From: an uncultured Clostridia bacterium
GTDB lineage: Bacteria > Bacillota > Clostridia > Lachnospirales > Lachnospiraceae
Assembly (NCBI GenBank): GCA_947304065.1
Contig: CAMZAI010000111.1
Span: 1 to 9,077, forward strand
Reading direction: 5' to 3'
Length of the DNA: 9,077 bases
The notes beneath the pieces were generated by a model. That model searched no databases and was not told the origin of the DNA. It was given only the letters and a program-made list of their open reading frames with translations. The position numbers and the translations under genes are program-made. Positions 6,745-9,077 of the stretch are shown here, one piece after another (within the stretch, counting starts at the first letter, position 1; every line of letters starts with the position of its first letter).

Positions 6745-8046
6745 ATGAAGAACAGAATAAGAAGGATTGCGGCGCTGCTGCTTGCCGCGGTTATGATCCT
6801 CGGACTGACGGCGTGTGCCGGCAAGAAAAAGAGCGCCGAATTCAAACCGGCTCTTTCAAAAGACACACAGTGCTCGCTGAAGGTTGCGGGTTCCTACTCC
6901 AATTTCGAAGCCCTCGAGAGCGAATTCGAGCGATTCTATGAGTATTATCCCAATGCGAGCCTCAGCTACGTATATCTGGACGATTACTATAATACGATCG
7001 GGAGCGCGATCGCGAGCGAAGAGGCGCCCGATATCTTTACCACGACGTCCTCGATGCTTTCCGACGAAAAAATGAACACGCTCTTTGAAAATGCGGAGAA
7101 TCTTGCGGATCCGGCCCTGAAGATCGATCTGGATTGCATTCGTGAAGGCGCGATGCGGACCACCGCGAACGGAGAAGTGCTCATGCTTCCCATTTTCACA
7201 AGAACATACGGAATGCTTGTGAACATGGATATCTTCGAGAAGAACGGGCTGAAGGTTCCCGGAAATTACGCAGAGCTGGTCGAAACCTGTAAGAAGCTCA
7301 TCGCGGCAGGCTATAAATATCCCATCATGGGAGCGAACGGCACCACGGTGGCCGGAATGTATTACGCATTCGCATTTCCGATGTTCAGCAGCACCGTAAT
7401 GAAGAATAAGGATTCGCTCGATGCTCTCAATGCGCTTGACAGCAGTGCCGGAGAGCTGATGAGGCCCGCACTTGAGAGGCTGAAGGCCTTTCTGGATGCC
7501 GGTTATATCGATCCGGCTGTCTGCGCGGAGCAGATATCCGATGATTACAATGCGGTCATCATGCGCTTTTTCGAGGGAGATGTACCCATGATGCTCGGCG
7601 GCGGCGACATGGTTTCGGGTACCGCGAAGAGAGAGAGCAAGTCGGAAGCATTTACGGCAAATCCTTTTAAATACAAGTTCTATGTAGTGCCGGCAGGTGA
7701 CGAAGGCGGATATTTCCTCGATACGGTCAACATGTTCTTCACCGTTAACAAGAACAGCGCGAATCTGGACATGACCAATGAATTCATCAGATTCCTCACA
7801 AGCGAGAAAGAACTTGGAAATATGGCTGCGATCAAGCGACTTACCCCTCCGACCGATGACTTTTCACTTGATGAAGTATATTCATCCCTTGAGGGATTTC
7901 CGAAGGAGCGTACCTTCACTTCCCGGGAGACCGGCATCAACGATGCGGTCAATGCCGAGTTCCGCAAAGCAACTTATAAGATCGCTAACGGCGAAATGAC
8001 CGTTGACGAGGCGATTGCCGCATTCGGAACCCTGAACGCGAAATAA
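6745..8046 (+). CDS. Solute-binding lipoprotein (family 1 type), no transporter genes adjacent
   Basis: The protein has 433 residues. A basic N-terminus (KNRIRRI) and hydrophobic core lead to a lipobox LTAC with Cys24 as the predicted lipidated residue, so the mature protein is anchored on the outer face of the membrane. The mature part (about 410 residues) resembles the extracellular solute-binding proteins of ABC importers for sugars or oligosaccharides: an early LKVAGSYSNFEALESEF strand-helix, APDIFTT, then LPIFTRTYGMLVNMDIFEKNGLKVP, which is the typical hinge-proximal stretch, and later MMLGGGDM. The ligand cannot be read from sequence. AGGAGG at 6735-6740 lies 4 nt before ATG. It is placed between two response-regulator genes and no permease or ATPase gene is in the window, which favours a sensory role, presenting a ligand to the kinase or cyclase outer domain; supply of a distant permease remains possible. 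Confidence 0.88.
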   Translation: MKNRIRRIAALLLAAVMILGLTACAGKKKSAEFKPALSKDTQCSLKVAGSYSNFEALESEFERFYEYYPNASLSYVYLDDYYNTIGSAIASEEAPDIFTTTSSMLSDEKMNTLFENAENLADPALKIDLDCIREGAMRTTANGEVLMLPIFTRTYGMLVNMDIFEKNGLKVPGNYAELVETCKKLIAAGYKYPIMGANGTTVAGMYYAFAFPMFSSTVMKNKDSLDALNALDSSAGELMRPALERLKAFLDAGYIDPAVCAEQISDDYNAVIMRFFEGDVPMMLGGGDMVSGTAKRESKSEAFTANPFKYKFYVVPAGDEGGYFLDTVNMFFTVNKNSANLDMTNEFIRFLTSEKELGNMAAIKRLTPPTDDFSLDEVYSSLEGFPKERTFTSRETGINDAVNAEFRKATYKIANGEMTVDEAIAAFGTLNAK

Positions 8047-8058
8047 AACTGACAGATG

Positions 8059-8062
8059 AGGA
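8059..8062 (+). promoter_or_regulatory. Ribosome binding site that decides the HD-GYP start
   Basis: AGGA (in TGAGGAAG) lies 8 nt before ATG 8071. The in-frame ATG at 8056 has no purine-rich site before it. A start at 8071 also places the phospho-acceptor at the usual residue 53 of a receiver domain. Confidence 0.6.
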
Positions 8063-8070
8063 AGTCGTAT

Positions 8071-9077
8071 ATGGAAGAACGCGTAGTTGTTGTTGACGAT
8101 GATGCGATCATACTGAGAAATGCGAACACGGTGCTCGCGGAAGCCGGCTTTAAGGTGACATGCCTGAAAAGCGGAAGGCTGCTGCTGGATTACGCTCAGA
8201 AGAACGCGATCGACATGCTGCTGCTCGATATCAGGATGCCTGATATGGACGGCTTTGAGACCATGAGACTCCTGCGTGAATGGGAAAATGAGAACGGAAA
8301 GCCTGAGACTCCCGTAATATTCTTCACGGCCAATGATGACTGTGCTTCCGAGGCAAAAGGCCTGTCGCTCGGAGCGATGGATTTCATCAGAAAGCCTTTC
8401 ATTGCCGAGGTTCTGACACTCCGTGTAAGGCACCTGCTCGATCTGATCAGGCTGCAGCGCGACCTTCACGCTGAGGTGGTGCGCAAGACCGCCGAGGTTG
8501 AAGGACTTTCGCTGCATGTGGTGCATACGCTCGCGGACGCGATCGACGCAAAGGACGCTTATACAAAGGGCCATTCCGGACGTGTGGCCGACTACTCGAA
8601 GGAAATCGCGAAGCGTTACGGATATTCTGCTGAGCGTCAGGAAGAGATATACATGATGGCCCTCCTGCACGATGTCGGCAAGATCGGAGTTCCCGACGCC
8701 GTGATCAACAAGCCCGGAAGGCTTACCGACGAAGAATTTGAGAAGATAAAGGTTCATCCCGAAAGAGGAGCGAGGATACTCTCGAACATCGAGGAGATGC
8801 CGAAGCTTGCGACGGGCGCCAGATGGCACCACGAGCGATTTGACGGCAGGGGCTATCCCGACGGACTGGCGGGAGAGGATATTCCCGAGGAGGCCAGGAT
8901 CATCGCGGTAGCGGACGCGTACGACGCGATGACGAGCCACAGGAGCTACAGGGACATCATCCCTCAAGAGGTCGTAAAGGGCGAGCTCGTTAAGGGCTCG
9001 GGAACCCAGTTCGATCCCCGCTTCGCGGCGATCATGCTGGAGATAATCGCGGAAGATACCGAGTATAAACTGCATGA
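8071..9077 (+). CDS. Response regulator with HD-GYP cyclic-di-GMP phosphodiesterase domain (3' end outside window)
   Basis: 335 codons are visible and the frame is still open at the window edge; the family length (about 340 residues) suggests only a few codons are missing. Residues 1-122 are a complete receiver: D9-D11 in VVVDDD, phospho-acceptor D53 in LLLDIRMPDMDG, T86, K108. A helical linker (about 123-150) leads to an HD-GYP domain with its usual metal and substrate residues: H168 in KGHSGR, H200-D201 in LLHDVGKIG, H229 in HPERG, H253-H254 in HHERFDG, GYP at 261-263 and D282 in AVADAYDAMTS. HD-GYP enzymes hydrolyse cyclic-di-GMP to pGpG or GMP, as in RpfG. The domain order is RpfG-like, so phosphorylation of D53 probably controls the activity. 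It is the natural counterpart of the GGDEF cyclase in this operon, and the hybrid kinase is the nearest candidate phosphate source. Confidence 0.93.
   Translation, partial: MEERVVVVDDDAIILRNANTVLAEAGFKVTCLKSGRLLLDYAQKNAIDMLLLDIRMPDMDGFETMRLLREWENENGKPETPVIFFTANDDCASEAKGLSLGAMDFIRKPFIAEVLTLRVRHLLDLIRLQRDLHAEVVRKTAEVEGLSLHVVHTLADAIDAKDAYTKGHSGRVADYSKEIAKRYGYSAERQEEIYMMALLHDVGKIGVPDAVINKPGRLTDEEFEKIKVHPERGARILSNIEEMPKLATGARWHHERFDGRGYPDGLAGEDIPEEARIIAVADAYDAMTSHRSYRDIIPQEVVKGELVKGSGTQFDPRFAAIMLEIIAEDTEYKLH

Noticed and set aside
7882..9075. Minus-strand open frame of 397 codons opposite the HD-GYP gene
   Set aside because: It mirrors a clearly coding + strand gene with every family motif intact; the translated minus protein has no recognisable domain and is rich in Arg, His and Val, as expected for a reverse-complement shadow.
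1..9077. CRISPR arrays, tRNA or rRNA genes, insertion sequences, phage genes
   Set aside because: No repeat-spacer pattern, no structured RNA gene and no transposase or integrase motif was seen; coding density is nearly complete and composition looks even across the window.

Overview
The window is a one-strand bacterial signalling operon of roughly 8.6 kb, lying directly behind the 3' end of prfB (peptide chain release factor 2). Codon style, strong AGGAGG ribosome binding sites, the HDIRTP-type kinase H-box and the 7TM-GAF-GGDEF architecture suggest a Clostridia member, most likely Lachnospiraceae (Bacillota). This placement is inferred from style and family resemblance; no database search was possible.

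Layout, all on the + strand: (1) 1-378, C-terminal part of RF2; (2) 416-952, a CheW-domain adaptor with an Ala/Lys/Glu-rich tail; (3) 955-3096, a membrane diguanylate cyclase (anchor helix, extracytoplasmic domain, seven TM helices, GAF-like domain, GGDEF); (4) 3133-5961, a hybrid histidine kinase (extracytoplasmic sensor, HisKA, HATPase, receiver, HPt, and an extra helical C-terminal domain); (5) 5951-6718, a two-receiver protein whose first receiver has lost its phospho-acceptor; (6) 6745-8046, a solute-binding lipoprotein with no permease next to it; (7) 8071 to the window edge, a receiver-HD-GYP cyclic-di-GMP phosphodiesterase, open at the 3' end by probably only a few codons. Gaps between genes are 2 to 37 nt or overlaps, and I see no terminator between them, so one transcript is likely. 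No gap exceeds 300 bases.

Reading the parts together (inference): the extracytoplasmic side has up to three sensing modules (the lipoprotein, the kinase sensor domain and the cyclase outer domain). The kinase contains a complete internal relay (His352 to Asp654 to His802) that could pass phosphate to two separate receiver proteins, one of which is the HD-GYP phosphodiesterase. The same operon therefore encodes an enzyme to make cyclic-di-GMP and one to destroy it, with only the destroyer visibly under phosphorelay control. No DNA-binding output domain is present anywhere, so the output seems to be second messenger and protein contacts rather than direct transcription control. The most notable ideas are the orphan binding protein as a ligand-presenting co-sensor, the half-degenerate double receiver translationally coupled to the kinase, and the CheW adaptor with no CheA or chemoreceptor beside it.
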